From a bacterium (GTDB lineage Bacteria; Chloroflexota; Anaerolineae; Caldilineales; Caldilineaceae), in the NCBI GenBank assembly GCA_016124945.1, contig WGMT01000047.1, positions 62,001 through 126,000 of the forward strand: DNA of 64,000 bases. Reading direction: 5' to 3'. The notes beneath the pieces were generated by a model. That model did no database searches and was not told where the DNA came from. It was given only the letters and a program-made list of their open reading frames with translations. The position numbers and the translations under genes were made by a program. Positions 7,410 through 17,498 of this stretch are shown here, piece after piece (positions within the stretch are counted from its first letter, which is position 1; every line of letters begins with the position of its first letter).

Positions 7410-9899
7410 ATGACCGATCCTGTCTTGATCTATCCTCTTTGCGATGGCTACATTCATAACTGGCTCGTCCTCGGCCCATTTGATGTGACAACCAGTGGCT
7501 CTACAACCGCTCAAGCGTTTGACGAGTTTACCCCCTTACCGCATCGGCAAAGCACTGTGCCACGTGAGCTAGACAGTGTCGAATGGAAAGGACGGGCGGC
7601 ATTCTGGATCACGGCAACATGCGCAGATGATCATCAACTCGACTGGAGTGGCTTTCTGCCTGTCCAAGGCGTCCGTCGAGGGTGGGCATTTGCCCAGATC
7701 GAGTCGCCCACGGCACAGACTGTCACCCTGCATGCAGCAACAATGGGGCCACTCCACTTGTGGCACAACGGCAACCTGGCGTTGGCCACAGCCGCACGGG
7801 ACTCAGCGACGCAGCAGATTGTGCACCACACAGTGACAGTGGCCTTCAATGCCGGGATCAACCACATCCTGACGCGTCTGGATCAGGTGGGCGTGGGCGA
7901 CATTGCGGTGACCTTCGGGTTGTGTGTGTCAGGTGAAGCGGACGCGAACCTACACGTCAATTTGCCGACTGTGCCGCACAACATTGCCCTACGCCAACGG
8001 CTGGAAGCATCCTTCGCCCAATCACGCCTGGATCGTGCCGTTTACGCAAACGATCAACCTGTTGTATTGGTGTTGGATGCAGAGAGCGATACGCCGGATG
8101 CAGTACACATGCGGTTGCAACGGCCAAGTGGTGCCATTTTTTCGGAGACAACAGGCAAATTGTCCACACAGGAGCCGGTGGTGGGGGCACGCGGCGTGCA
8201 ACTTCCTTCGGGGGAGATGCATGCCGTGATTATGCCGCCGTTAGGAGAATTCTACGAAGCCAAGTTGCGGGCGCGGCGCACATGCCCATTCTGGGTGGTA
8301 CGAACGGCCAACAAAAAACATGTAGGGGCGCCTGAACGCCTGTTGGAAGCAGTGCAAGAAGCAGCCCGTAGCCGTGACCTGTTTGCCGAAATCGCTCACA
8401 TCGCCCTTGGCCAATGGGAGCAGGTCCGCATGTCGACGATCCAGGAGGCAGCACAGCGTGTGCAGCACCTTCACGCCGATTCTCTGGCAGAAGCAGTGGG
8501 GTTGAGCGGTCTTCTGGTGCGCCTGGCCGATCCGTCGGCACTGCCGGCGGCTGAGGTGACGCGATTACGTGATGCCGTACGCGTCTTTTTGACCGATGCG
8601 CCCGTTACCTTCGATCTGGCAGTTGAGAGCGATCAACTGCTCTTCCTTGCCGCCTGGGTGTTGGCATACCAGCATGATCCGGCTGAATGTCCGCCACTGC
8701 CGGCGAGGTTTACTGCGCAAGACGCAGCCACACCCGAGTTAGCGCTAGCCGCATGGTTGGCCGCACGCGGACAGCAAGGATTTGCCGACATCCGCAGTTC
8801 GCTGGATCATCTTGTCTTGGCGCTGAGCCACCTGGTAGAGCTGGTTGAAGAGACGCTGATCCGTGAATTGGCGGCAGTGTTGCTCGATCGGCTGCTCTAC
8901 GATGTCGCCATTCACAGCATTTACGGGGTCTATGCACCGGCGCGTGGCGCCGTGACCGGCGCCTGGCTGCGCAGCGGACGCTTCACGCCGGAATCAGCAT
9001 TAGGACGGCTCTTGTGGGGAATGGGCAGCTACGACGGAAGGCTTGGTGGCGCAATCAGTTTGGGGCTGGCCGGCAACGTGTATCAACTGCCCGACATAAT
9101 CCGCTCCATTGCGCTGGATCGACCACAGTCGATGTGGGTGCAAGAACGGCGGCGCGGTAACGAGGATCACATCCTCGTTTCGTACAAAACGCCGAACTTT
9201 CTGCTCTCATCGTTACAAGATTACAGCCCCGGCCACCGCGGACAACGCGAGCAAGCCTGGCAAGCAACGCTAGGCCCCGAAGCATTGATCTTCACCAACC
9301 ACCCAACAACCTTTAGCCAGTCAAACAGTAGAACCGCGTCCTGGTGGGTGGGCAACGGTGCGCGCCCCCGTGTCTACCAGTGGCAAGATGCCTTGGTTGC
9401 ACTCTATCGCCTACCCGAAGACGACATACTAGGATTTACCCACGCCTACTTCCCCACCTATGCCTTCGACGAGTACGCTTTTGGCGCAGGATGGGCCTTT
9501 GCCCGCGTCGGCACAGGCTACGCTGCACTCTGGGCGGCCCAAGGATTCGATTTCGTCAAGTCTGGCCAGGATGCCTATCGTGAGTTGCGTTCTGTCGGCC
9601 GGAACAACGCATGGGTCTGCCAAATGGGCAATGCCGGCCTAGACGGCGATTTTGCCCAGTTCCAGCAGAGTGTGATTGCGCAACCGTTGCAAACTGACAT
9701 ACACAGCGTGACATGGCAAACCATCCGCGGTGATCGGTTGCATCTCCCCTGGGACGGTGACATTGCTCGCAACGGCGAAAATGTGGGTTGGGACACCTTA
9801 CCCCATCATCAAAGCCCTTATGCCCATGCCGAACTGCCGGCGCTTCATATGGATATTGGCATTGGATCGGAGGTAATGCGCCTGGACTTCCGCATTTAG
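7410..9899 (+). CDS. Large conserved-looking protein of unknown function (829 aa)
   Basis: I do not recognise the family with confidence. There is no signal peptide or membrane segment, so it is probably cytoplasmic. The first 170 residues (HNWLVLGPFDV, WHNGNLALAT) look like a beta-rich galactose-binding-type domain. The middle is helical (residues about 330-540), and the C-terminal third contains SPGHRGQREQAWQATLG, FTNHP and SWWVGNGARPRVYQW, reminiscent of carbohydrate-active proteins with an alpha/alpha toroid plus beta sandwich. That comparison is an impression, not an identification. A hairpin terminator follows at 9993. No clear ribosome-binding site precedes the ATG. It is a monocistronic unit in a sugar-catabolic setting. 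Confidence 0.75.
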   Translation: MTDPVLIYPLCDGYIHNWLVLGPFDVTTSGSTTAQAFDEFTPLPHRQSTVPRELDSVEWKGRAAFWITATCADDHQLDWSGFLPVQGVRRGWAFAQIESPTAQTVTLHAATMGPLHLWHNGNLALATAARDSATQQIVHHTVTVAFNAGINHILTRLDQVGVGDIAVTFGLCVSGEADANLHVNLPTVPHNIALRQRLEASFAQSRLDRAVYANDQPVVLVLDAESDTPDAVHMRLQRPSGAIFSETTGKLSTQEPVVGARGVQLPSGEMHAVIMPPLGEFYEAKLRARRTCPFWVVRTANKKHVGAPERLLEAVQEAARSRDLFAEIAHIALGQWEQVRMSTIQEAAQRVQHLHADSLAEAVGLSGLLVRLADPSALPAAEVTRLRDAVRVFLTDAPVTFDLAVESDQLLFLAAWVLAYQHDPAECPPLPARFTAQDAATPELALAAWLAARGQQGFADIRSSLDHLVLALSHLVELVEETLIRELAAVLLDRLLYDVAIHSIYGVYAPARGAVTGAWLRSGRFTPESALGRLLWGMGSYDGRLGGAISLGLAGNVYQLPDIIRSIALDRPQSMWVQERRRGNEDHILVSYKTPNFLLSSLQDYSPGHRGQREQAWQATLGPEALIFTNHPTTFSQSNSRTASWWVGNGARPRVYQWQDALVALYRLPEDDILGFTHAYFPTYAFDEYAFGAGWAFARVGTGYAALWAAQGFDFVKSGQDAYRELRSVGRNNAWVCQMGNAGLDGDFAQFQQSVIAQPLQTDIHSVTWQTIRGDRLHLPWDGDIARNGENVGWDTLPHHQSPYAHAELPALHMDIGIGSEVMRLDFRI

Positions 9900-10284
9900 C
9901 GTATCCCCCACATAGTTTGTCGATTATCGTAGTTCATCGCTTACATCAGCAGAATAAAATGACTAACGCTAAACCAGCGTAGGTCAGAGCAGGTCGCCGC
10001 CGATTCAGCAGAGAATCAGGCGGCGACTCTTTTTAGTTCAGCCAAATCTACTAGAAACTACAGAGAAAATTCATTACGCACATATGTAATTTTATGTTTC
10101 TCGATAAATTGTAATCATATGCAACGCTAACACGCCTTATCTATAACGCTAGATACTCCTCTATGCAACTGTAGCCTTGTAAGATGCATACAACCGAATG
10201 CAGTATCTCGATTCGATAGACAAAGCTACTTTCGACAAGCGAAGTTATTAAGGTGCAACGATTGCACAAACAAGAGGGGGAATT
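9900..10284. other. 385-bp intergenic region, AT-rich
   Basis: Contains the terminator of the 829-aa gene at its left and, from 10030 on, markedly AT-rich DNA compared with the surroundings. This is probably the promoter region of the response regulator, but no clear -35/-10 pair is visible. Confidence 0.4.
9993..10033 (+). terminator. Intrinsic terminator after the 829-aa gene
   Basis: GTCGCCGCCGATTC (9993-10006) pairs with GAATCAGGCGGCGAC (10013-10027) with one bulged A, followed by TCTTTTT. Confidence 0.85.
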
Positions 10285-10971
10285 ATGTCTACGCAAGAAG
10301 CAGTGAAAGTTATGATCGTGGAAACCAACGACTTCGTCCGTTTCGGGCTTGAAGCATCGTTCCGACAACATACTCAGTGGGAATTGGTGGGGATCTTTTC
10401 ATCGCCCAAAGTTGCGCTGGAGTTGTGCCAGGAACGTCGCCCCAATCTTTTCCTGGTGGACGTCGCCGCACTTGACAGTGGCTGGCCTCGCCCCTCCGAT
10501 ATTGTGCGGACGCTGCGAACCAGTGCCCCCAATGTCCGCATCATCTTCTGGGTGGAACGGGAAGCGCCTGAACTTTTGGCCGAAGTCTTGCTCTCTGATG
10601 CAGATGGCTATTTGTCTAAAGATGTAGGGATGGAAGAGTTGCTTTCTTCCATGCGCCAAATCTGGAACGGGCGTCGTGTGCTCAACAGCCGCCTGACCTT
10701 GAGTTCACTTGCGCCGTACGTGAACGCCAAGCTCAAGCGCAGCGACGAAGACCGTGTCCTCTTGACGCCGCGTGAGTTGGAAGTGCTCAAACTGCTGGCG
10801 ATGGGACAGTCGAACGACGAGATTGCAGGTCACCTCGGCATTCAGGCCAGCACGGCGAGTGTGCACGTTTCGCACATCATCACCAAGCTCAATGCCGAAA
10901 ATCGCACCCACGCCGTCCTGCGTGCTGCTGAACTTGGCTTCACCGAGTTCACACAGTCCATTTATCGATAA
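10285..10971 (+). CDS. LuxR/NarL-type response regulator with atypical receiver
   Basis: A 228-aa two-domain regulator. The receiver (residues 7-125) keeps an Asp in LFLVDVA at the phosphorylation position and a Lys in YLSKDV, but the acidic pair is replaced by ETND and the usual MP after the Asp is missing. The output domain (about 155-215) is a clear LuxR helix-turn-helix: LTPRELEVLKLLAMGQSNDEIA and ASVHVSHIITKL. A GAGGGGG ribosome site precedes the ATG. No sensor kinase is adjacent; the next gene downstream is another receiver-like protein, 33 bp away and in the same orientation. It may be phosphorylated by an unlinked kinase or work without phosphorylation. Confidence 0.85.
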   Translation: MSTQEAVKVMIVETNDFVRFGLEASFRQHTQWELVGIFSSPKVALELCQERRPNLFLVDVAALDSGWPRPSDIVRTLRTSAPNVRIIFWVEREAPELLAEVLLSDADGYLSKDVGMEELLSSMRQIWNGRRVLNSRLTLSSLAPYVNAKLKRSDEDRVLLTPRELEVLKLLAMGQSNDEIAGHLGIQASTASVHVSHIITKLNAENRTHAVLRAAELGFTEFTQSIYR

Positions 10972-11004
10972 CGGCGTATACTATTCACGAGTAGGTGAGC
11001 GACT

Positions 11005-11439
11005 ATGACATACCAAGAGACATCCCCCCGTTTGCTGGCTATCGGTTGGCGTGACGACGAAATGGATCTGTTTGCACAGTTGCAGCAGGTGGGTATCGGG
11101 ATCTCCCCCGTCACATCGAAACAAGCAGCCTTGAAGTCCCTGCTTTCAGAATCATCGTACGGCGGCCTCATGATCAACGCCGATACAGACCTTTTCGACG
11201 CTTACCTGCTCTGCCGCATTATGCGCGCCGCCTCGCCGATGCCAATTGTGATGGTGGCCGCCAATGGACAGCGACTGAACCCAAGCAAGGCTGCCGACGC
11301 CGGCGCCGACGATTGGGCGCTTCTCCCCATTTCGTCACGCGAGTTTGCGGCTCGCATGTTGGCGAAGATGCGCCGTCATCAGAATCTACAGGGATTTTCG
11401 TCGCAGGCGTTGCATACCCTCAATGTGATGATGCACTAA
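11005..11439 (+). CDS. Stand-alone degenerate receiver-domain protein
   Basis: A 144-aa protein with the alternating fold of a response-regulator receiver and no output domain. The acidic pair is present as RDDEMD, but the phosphorylation strand reads LMINADTDLFD with the Asp shifted, and the usual Lys is replaced in LLPISSREFA. This suggests an unphosphorylated protein-protein module. It lies 33 bp behind the LuxR-type regulator and ahead of a strong terminator, so the two genes are probably one transcript and work together. Confidence 0.7.
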   Translation: MTYQETSPRLLAIGWRDDEMDLFAQLQQVGIGISPVTSKQAALKSLLSESSYGGLMINADTDLFDAYLLCRIMRAASPMPIVMVAANGQRLNPSKAADAGADDWALLPISSREFAARMLAKMRRHQNLQGFSSQALHTLNVMMH

Positions 11440-11474
11440 GACACTTTCCTCCTGTTTTCTTTCAAATCAGTATC

Positions 11475-11504
11475 AAAAATCCCCCACTCATGGGGGGTTT
11501 TTTT
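11475..11504. terminator. Bidirectional intrinsic terminator between convergent genes
   Basis: AAAAATCCCCCA pairs with TGGGGGGTTTTTTT around a CTCA loop, with an A-run on one side and a T-run on the other. It lies between the receiver gene (plus) and the M14 peptidase gene (minus). Confidence 0.9.
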
Positions 11505-11536
11505 GCTTATTCAGCGGCCGATTTTGGTGCTGAGCG

Positions 11537-13597
11537 TTACTCAATCAGTGGAAGATAGAGCCATGTCGAACGGTCAAGGCTCAGGGTGTTCGGGTGCGCT
11601 GTTACGATCATGGGCAGTGTAGACACCCGCGCCTGTGCACTGTCCCCAGTAGAAGTGACACGGAGGATCACCGTATCCGCTTCTCCCAATGCCGCCTCGT
11701 CGGGTACGGCGACGGTCACTGTCACCTGTGTAGACGCAGCAGGCGCAAGGATCGGCGTGTTCGCAGTCACCTGAACCGGCCAGGTCGCCGCGTCCACTGT
11801 GAGCAGGAACGAATCGTCTTCACTGCCGGTGTTGGTGATCCGCAAGGTATGGGTCACGGTTGCGCCTGCTGCGATCTCTGCGAGATACGCATGTTGCGTG
11901 ATTTCCACGCCGTGTTGCGTTGTCACGTTGAGAAAGACGGCGCTCAGCACACCCCAATCGCCGTTTGTGTCCTGGCTTTCGACGAAGATAGTGTACCGCC
12001 CCGATGACCAGCCACTGGTGTCGATGACAGATTGCGCCTGCTCGGTGTTGCTGTCAAAGAGGCCATCCGCGGCTGTCATCGCCGCCGGCGTGCCCCCGGC
12101 CCACACTGGTCGATCCACACTGTAGCGGACGGCACTGATCATCTGTAACGGTTCGCTGCCAAAGCCGTTGCTGAAGTAGCGAGTACCGTCGGCGGTGACG
12201 GTCAAGGTGACAGGACTACCGGCATTCACCGACGTGGCGTTGAGAGCCGGACCAATCGAGTCGGGGCCTGCGGAACGTTGGTAAGGCCGACGTGCAGCTT
12301 TGGCAGCGTAGAAGAGCGCGTCGAGGTTGCGTTGCACGATGTTACTTTCAAAAAAGGTGCAAGATTGGAAGAACGAGGTGCCCAACTCAAAGGTGTAACT
12401 ACCTACGCCAAAGATACCGTAGGCGTAGTCGGTGTGGCTACCGTCCACGGCGTAGAGACAGTTCGATGTGTTACAGACGCTGTAACGGTTGAAGTAGCCG
12501 AATTTGCGTCCTAAGCGGCGCAGGCCATCGGCATTGGGTGCGGCCTGTCCTGTCCAATCCCAAGGGTAGATGACGAGGTTGCCGTAGCTGTGCAGCGAAA
12601 TGAAGATGCCGTTTGTGTCTACGGGGGCGGCGTCGCTCAGGGCATCGCCGCGCTGATCGGCGAAGACATTGTGCATGTAGGTTTCGGCGGCCTGTGTCTC
12701 GGGCTCAGAGGCAGGCCCTGTGCCACGGTAGAGGATCGAACAAGGATCACTTGACGAACAGCCACCTGATGCACAACCGGCCCACAGGAAACTGACGTTT
12801 CGATTGAGGTCGACGCCATAGTAGGGGAAAGAACAGGCGCTGGGGTTGTTGGTGTTTTTGCGCCAGGAGTAGCCCTGCTCGGCCCACTTGCGCCCGTCGG
12901 GGTTGCCCTGGGCGATGATATGGATTTCGTTGTAGTCTAGCAGCCAGGTGATGTCGGCATCTACGCCGTAACCGGCAGCCAATTGTTCAGCGAAGCGTGT
13001 GGCCAGTTCCGCCGTGGTCAACTCCCGCGCGTGGACAGTCGACAGCAACAGGAACTTGCCTTTGTCTTCGTTGTTGTTGCGGTTGGTGAGCACCAGAGAA
13101 TAGAGATCGTAGCCTTCCGGCCCGCCTGCAGTGACTTTGTCGAAAGAGTCGCCGATGTCTTTCCACTCGGCGATGTTGGGTTGGGCGGCGGCGATACCGG
13201 CGAGGGTGGCGTAGGTTTCTTCAACGGTGCGGTAGCAAGCATAACCGGGGATGCCGGACGTCTGCCCGGCGCTGCGGCTGAGTGGACGGTTCAACTCGGC
13301 GGTGCGTACTTCATCCAGGGTGACGGTGTAGCCGAGCAGGCGCAACCACGACCACTGATCGAGGATGACCATGGCGACGACGTAGCCACCGTCGCGGTGA
13401 ACTTCCCAGATATCCAGCGCCCCTGTGAGGACGGCGAGTTCTTCTTCGTCTGCAAACTCGATGCGCACCACCGCGGGCACAGGGTTCGAAGTCTGCTCCT
13501 GTTGATACCGCGGCGTGCCTTCCGCCGCCGTCGCCATTTGGGGAAACCCGAAAAGTCCCCAACCAATCAGCAGACACAGCCACACCAATCTGTTCAT
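11537..13597 (-). CDS. Secreted M14 family zinc carboxypeptidase
   Basis: A 686-aa exported metallopeptidase. A signal peptide (LVWLCLLIGWGLFGF, cut near TAAEG) is followed by a short propeptide-like segment and the M14 domain. Zinc ligands are seen as HARE in LLSTVHARELTTAE (about residue 190) and the His of ISLHSYGNLVIYPW, and the catalytic Glu in YTFELGTSFF (about residue 402). The ISLHSYG-to-Tyr and Arg substrate region resembles carboxypeptidase T. After the catalytic domain come two beta-sandwich domains of extracellular adhesion type. The chain ends in LDRSTWLYLPLIE, a tail shared with two other surface proteins in this window. The substrate is presumably peptides outside the cell. Confidence 0.9.
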   Translation of the reverse strand: MNRLVWLCLLIGWGLFGFPQMATAAEGTPRYQQEQTSNPVPAVVRIEFADEEELAVLTGALDIWEVHRDGGYVVAMVILDQWSWLRLLGYTVTLDEVRTAELNRPLSRSAGQTSGIPGYACYRTVEETYATLAGIAAAQPNIAEWKDIGDSFDKVTAGGPEGYDLYSLVLTNRNNNEDKGKFLLLSTVHARELTTAELATRFAEQLAAGYGVDADITWLLDYNEIHIIAQGNPDGRKWAEQGYSWRKNTNNPSACSFPYYGVDLNRNVSFLWAGCASGGCSSSDPCSILYRGTGPASEPETQAAETYMHNVFADQRGDALSDAAPVDTNGIFISLHSYGNLVIYPWDWTGQAAPNADGLRRLGRKFGYFNRYSVCNTSNCLYAVDGSHTDYAYGIFGVGSYTFELGTSFFQSCTFFESNIVQRNLDALFYAAKAARRPYQRSAGPDSIGPALNATSVNAGSPVTLTVTADGTRYFSNGFGSEPLQMISAVRYSVDRPVWAGGTPAAMTAADGLFDSNTEQAQSVIDTSGWSSGRYTIFVESQDTNGDWGVLSAVFLNVTTQHGVEITQHAYLAEIAAGATVTHTLRITNTGSEDDSFLLTVDAATWPVQVTANTPILAPAASTQVTVTVAVPDEAALGEADTVILRVTSTGDSAQARVSTLPMIVTAHPNTLSLDRSTWLYLPLIE

Positions 13598-13616
13598 ACG
13601 CGATCTGTCCTTCTGG

Positions 13617-13701
13617 CGGCGGTTAGCAGTTAGCGGTTAGCAGTTAGGACGTTGAATGGCTAACTGCTAACTGCTATCCGCTACCTGCTAACCGCTATCC
13701 C
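13617..13701. repeat. Tandem-repeat pair, GGTTAGCAGTTAGC family
   Basis: CGGTTAGCAGTTAGCGGTTAG at 13619-13648 faces GGCTAACTGCTAACTGCTAT at 13659-13700. It lies between the VWA gene stop and the M14 gene start. The unit is 7 bp, but the sequence differs from all other arrays in the window. Confidence 0.85.
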
Positions 13702-13705
13702 CTTC

Positions 13706-15085
13706 TCACTTCTCCACAAGCATCTTGTCCACGGCGGCGGTGAGTTCGGCCATGGTGCTCACTTGCAGAATCGTATCACAGATGGGGGCGTAGTCGAGCA
13801 TGTCGCTGTCGCCTGATCCCCAGAGCATGGGCGATTCGGGGTTGAGCCAGAGGGTGCGGCGGCTGCGGCGCGCCATCTCTTTGAAGATGTCGAGGCGAGG
13901 ATCGTTGTAGTTGTTGCGCCCGTCGCCCACCATGATCAGTGTGGTGCGGCTGTCGATGGTGTCAAAGTGGCTGTCGAGTAGATTCTGAAACGCATAGCCG
14001 AGATCGGTGCTGTAATGGCCGGGCGGCATACGCACCAACACCTGCGAAATGGCAGTATTGGCGTCGTTGCCCTGGAAGTCTGGTGTGATGTACTCCAGGT
14101 GATCGATGAAGGCGAAGGCGTGAGTCTTGCTTACCTGATCCTGTAGTTCGTAGAGCAGGGCCAGCATCAGCTCCGAACAGTAACGCATAGACGTGCTGAT
14201 GTCACAGATCACGACGATTTTGGGTTTGACGGTACGGTCGCGGTGTTTGATCTCAAAGGGGACGCCGCCGTGGCGCAGGTTGGTGCGGATGGTGGCTTTG
14301 GCGTCGAGCTGACCGCTCTTGGCGCGCTTTTGGCGTAAGGCGATGCGGCTGCGCAGCAATGCAGCCAGTTTGCGCACCTGCTGGCGCATGGTGTGCATTT
14401 CCGCGTCCGACAGGGCGCTGAAGGGGCGATCCATGAGACCGTCCATGGCCTCTTGTGGGTCTTGTTCGGCCATATTTTCGGCGATCTTGCGGCCTGCAAA
14501 ATCGCGCATCTGCTCTTGCATCCCCTGCATGTTGGCCTGAATCAACTGGCGCATCTGCTCCAGGCGTTGCTTGCTCATGCCCATCTGCGCCATGAGTTCC
14601 ATGATCTCTTTCATGGCATCGCGCACTTCGTCGAACTGGAGCGCGCGCTGCATACGGCGCGCCATCCACTCGCGGTAGCGCATGTTGTCGGCCTGGTTGA
14701 GCCCTACCATCTGGCCCAGCGCTTCGAGTTCTTCTTTGCTCAGTTCCTCACCGCGCAGCAGACGTTCGATCATTTCACGCAATCGCCCACTAAATTGACG
14801 TAACGCTTCGGCCAGCATCTGCGCTTCTTCGGGCGTCATGTCTTCGGTGAGGTTCATCATGGGCGGCGCATCGCCACTATCGAAGAAGAGTGGGAAGAGT
14901 TCTTCGAAGGTGCCTAGATCCTTGGCCTCTTTGACAAGGGTGGCGCGCAGGCTGAGGCGGAAGGCGTCGCGATCCTGGATGCCCAGGTTGTTCACGGCGA
15001 GGAAGGCGTCTGCGCTTTCGGCCAGCGAAATACGCACGCCGCCGCTGCGCAGCGCTGCAATGAACTTGACAATACGATTTTCCAT
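13706..15085 (-). CDS. VWA domain protein (CoxE/MoxR-associated type)
   Basis: A 459-aa protein with an N-terminal helical region (SLAESADAFLAVNNLG), a long charged helical middle rich in Met, Gln and Glu (residues 90-230), and a C-terminal von Willebrand A domain. The MIDAS metal site is readable as DISTSM in IVVICDISTSMRYCSELM, with the later T and D in STDLGYAF and LIMVGDGRNNY. It starts 15 bp behind the MoxR ATPase gene with GGAGG upstream. VWA/MoxR pairs act as chaperones that insert metals or remodel protein complexes, as with CoxE/CoxD and NorD/NorQ. Here the client is not evident. Confidence 0.88.
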   Translation of the reverse strand: MENRIVKFIAALRSGGVRISLAESADAFLAVNNLGIQDRDAFRLSLRATLVKEAKDLGTFEELFPLFFDSGDAPPMMNLTEDMTPEEAQMLAEALRQFSGRLREMIERLLRGEELSKEELEALGQMVGLNQADNMRYREWMARRMQRALQFDEVRDAMKEIMELMAQMGMSKQRLEQMRQLIQANMQGMQEQMRDFAGRKIAENMAEQDPQEAMDGLMDRPFSALSDAEMHTMRQQVRKLAALLRSRIALRQKRAKSGQLDAKATIRTNLRHGGVPFEIKHRDRTVKPKIVVICDISTSMRYCSELMLALLYELQDQVSKTHAFAFIDHLEYITPDFQGNDANTAISQVLVRMPPGHYSTDLGYAFQNLLDSHFDTIDSRTTLIMVGDGRNNYNDPRLDIFKEMARRSRRTLWLNPESPMLWGSGDSDMLDYAPICDTILQVSTMAELTAAVDKMLVEK

Positions 15086-15100
15086 AAGCTGTCAGCCTCC

Positions 15101-16084
<984 letters not shown>

Positions 16085-16134
16085 TGAAAAACTCCTTGAA
16101 GAAGAAAAAACACGCCACACGGGGTGGTCGATCC

Positions 16135-16164
16135 AGTGTAACCGAGGGGAGAGGGGTTTGTAAA
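16135..16164 (-). promoter_or_regulatory. Possible sigma-70 promoter of the MoxR-VWA operon
   Basis: On the minus strand TTTACA (16164-16159), an 18-bp spacer and TACACT (16140-16135), about 50 bp before the start codon. Confidence 0.45.
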
Positions 16165-16295
16165 ACGGCTGGAAATGATGCGGAGAGCGAGAGGATGTGT
16201 GGGGAAAGATGCGGGGACTGGGAACTTGGGACTTGGGACTTGGGATTGAGTGGGGTGTGATGAGCGGGATTGGGAATGGTGTTCGGTGGGGTTGA

Positions 16296-16359
16296 CGATT
16301 AAGCGATTAGGGGATTTCAGATCGTGTACACGATCTGAAATCCCCTAATCGCTTAATCG
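16296..16359. repeat. 64-bp perfect palindrome
   Basis: The 32-base half from 16296 to 16327 is the exact reverse complement of 16328-16359, with no loop. It begins CGATTAAGCGATTAGGGG, itself built of GCGATTA heptamers, and is centred on ATCGTGTACACGAT. It touches the stop codon (16361) of the membrane-protein gene. Confidence 0.97.
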
Positions 16360-16360
16360 C

Positions 16361-16915
16361 CTACGCCTTCAGCACAAACCGCGTGAGGACAAAACTCACT
16401 ACGATCCACCCGATCACGAGGTTGAACGAGACGCCCAGCGCATAGACGATGGTTAGTCCCCACCAGTTGAAAAGTTGACCGTAAGTGGCGATGGCAGCCA
16501 GTATGCCGGCCAGTGTCACTATTAGCAGGCGCTGTCGGTTTGGCAGTGGACTTGTGAGGATGAGCACCAACGTTAACAACAGGCCGACGGCGATCTGGGT
16601 GGCAAACTCACGAGCAAAGTAGAGCAAAGGATTGTAGTATGCCAGCGGTTTGGTGACGATCCACGAGAAGGTGTTGTCTGTGATCAAGGTGCTGACACGG
16701 TTTACCATCTCCGCGTCGAACTGGGGGCTGGTCAAGGCATTGGCAGGCAGGCGTTGTACGTTGGGCGCCTGGAAAGGTTCGGTCTGTCCTTCTGTCTGGC
16801 TGGCTAGAACGGCCGCCGAAGGCACGCCCCAGGGGAAGATCTGAACAAGTCCACTCCACACAAACAACACCACCCCGGCAATCAGCGTCCCCCAAAGAAT
16901 GTTCCTGGCACTCAT
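16361..16915 (-). CDS. Small integral membrane protein of unknown function
   Basis: A 184-aa protein with four predicted membrane segments: one at the N-terminus (ILWGTLIAGVVLFVWSGLV) and three in the second half (QIAVGLLLTLVLILT, LLIVTLAGILAAIATYG, LVIGWIVVSFVLTRF). They enclose an outward loop of about 80 residues. AGGAGG lies upstream. It follows two other minus-strand genes (AraC regulator and a conserved unknown) and may share their transcript. No enzymatic motif is visible. The stop codon sits next to a 64-bp palindrome. Confidence 0.75.
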   Translation of the reverse strand: MSARNILWGTLIAGVVLFVWSGLVQIFPWGVPSAAVLASQTEGQTEPFQAPNVQRLPANALTSPQFDAEMVNRVSTLITDNTFSWIVTKPLAYYNPLLYFAREFATQIAVGLLLTLVLILTSPLPNRQRLLIVTLAGILAAIATYGQLFNWWGLTIVYALGVSFNLVIGWIVVSFVLTRFVLKA

Positions 16916-16949
16916 TCAAGCCTCCTGTGCAACGTGTGTTTTGGTTTTT

Positions 16950-17429
16950 TTAGGTCTGTTTCTTGTTTGATGTACGCGCCTTGCCCTCTTCGCTCAAGGC
17001 GTCGACTTTGCTGCGGGTGAGAGTTTTGATGTATTGGACACGACGAAAGCGCAGCGCCGACCAATCTTCGTCAATGGCGACTTGGCGCACGGGCTCAAAG
17101 CCATGCGCGCCCAGCCTTTCCCAGCCGGTGTCGCGGTTGAACTCGCACTTGTACTTCTTCGACGATCCTTTGGGGTAGGCAAACCAGACGATGGCGTCCC
17201 CTTCGGTCTTTTCGGCCACCACGTCGGCGAAGGTGTCTACTTCGTTTTGGGTCATGGCGAAGGCCAGCGTAAAGCCGACGCCCGCCACGCCTTCCCCATC
17301 ACGGTGGACGGCCACACCTTCCAACGCCGTCAGTTCCGGCTCGAAACTCGGCGGCGCATTGAGGACAAGCACAGCCGGTTGCTCTTTCAAGTTGAGTTTC
17401 TTTGTAAAGATCGACGTTGCATTCAACAT
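16950..17429 (-). CDS. Conserved protein of unknown function, small soluble
   Basis: A 159-aa cytoplasmic protein with no membrane segment. Segments such as PAVLVLNAPPSFEPEL, DAIVWFAYPKGSSKKYKCEFNRDTGW and FEPVRQVAIDEDWSALRFRR look highly conserved and resemble small unknown proteins in many bacteria, with a VWFAYPK motif and an N-R-D triad. The start at 17429 has GAGGA five bases upstream and gives the natural N-terminus MLNATSIFTKKL; an upstream in-frame start would add an unlikely extension. It lies between the AraC regulator and the membrane protein. Confidence 0.75.
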   Translation of the reverse strand: MLNATSIFTKKLNLKEQPAVLVLNAPPSFEPELTALEGVAVHRDGEGVAGVGFTLAFAMTQNEVDTFADVVAEKTEGDAIVWFAYPKGSSKKYKCEFNRDTGWERLGAHGFEPVRQVAIDEDWSALRFRRVQYIKTLTRSKVDALSEEGKARTSNKKQT

Positions 17430-17498
17430 GGTTTCCTCGTTTCGTGGTGGTGGTCTTCGGTGCGCAGCCGTTTCCCTCACCCCACTTGCCCATCCAGT

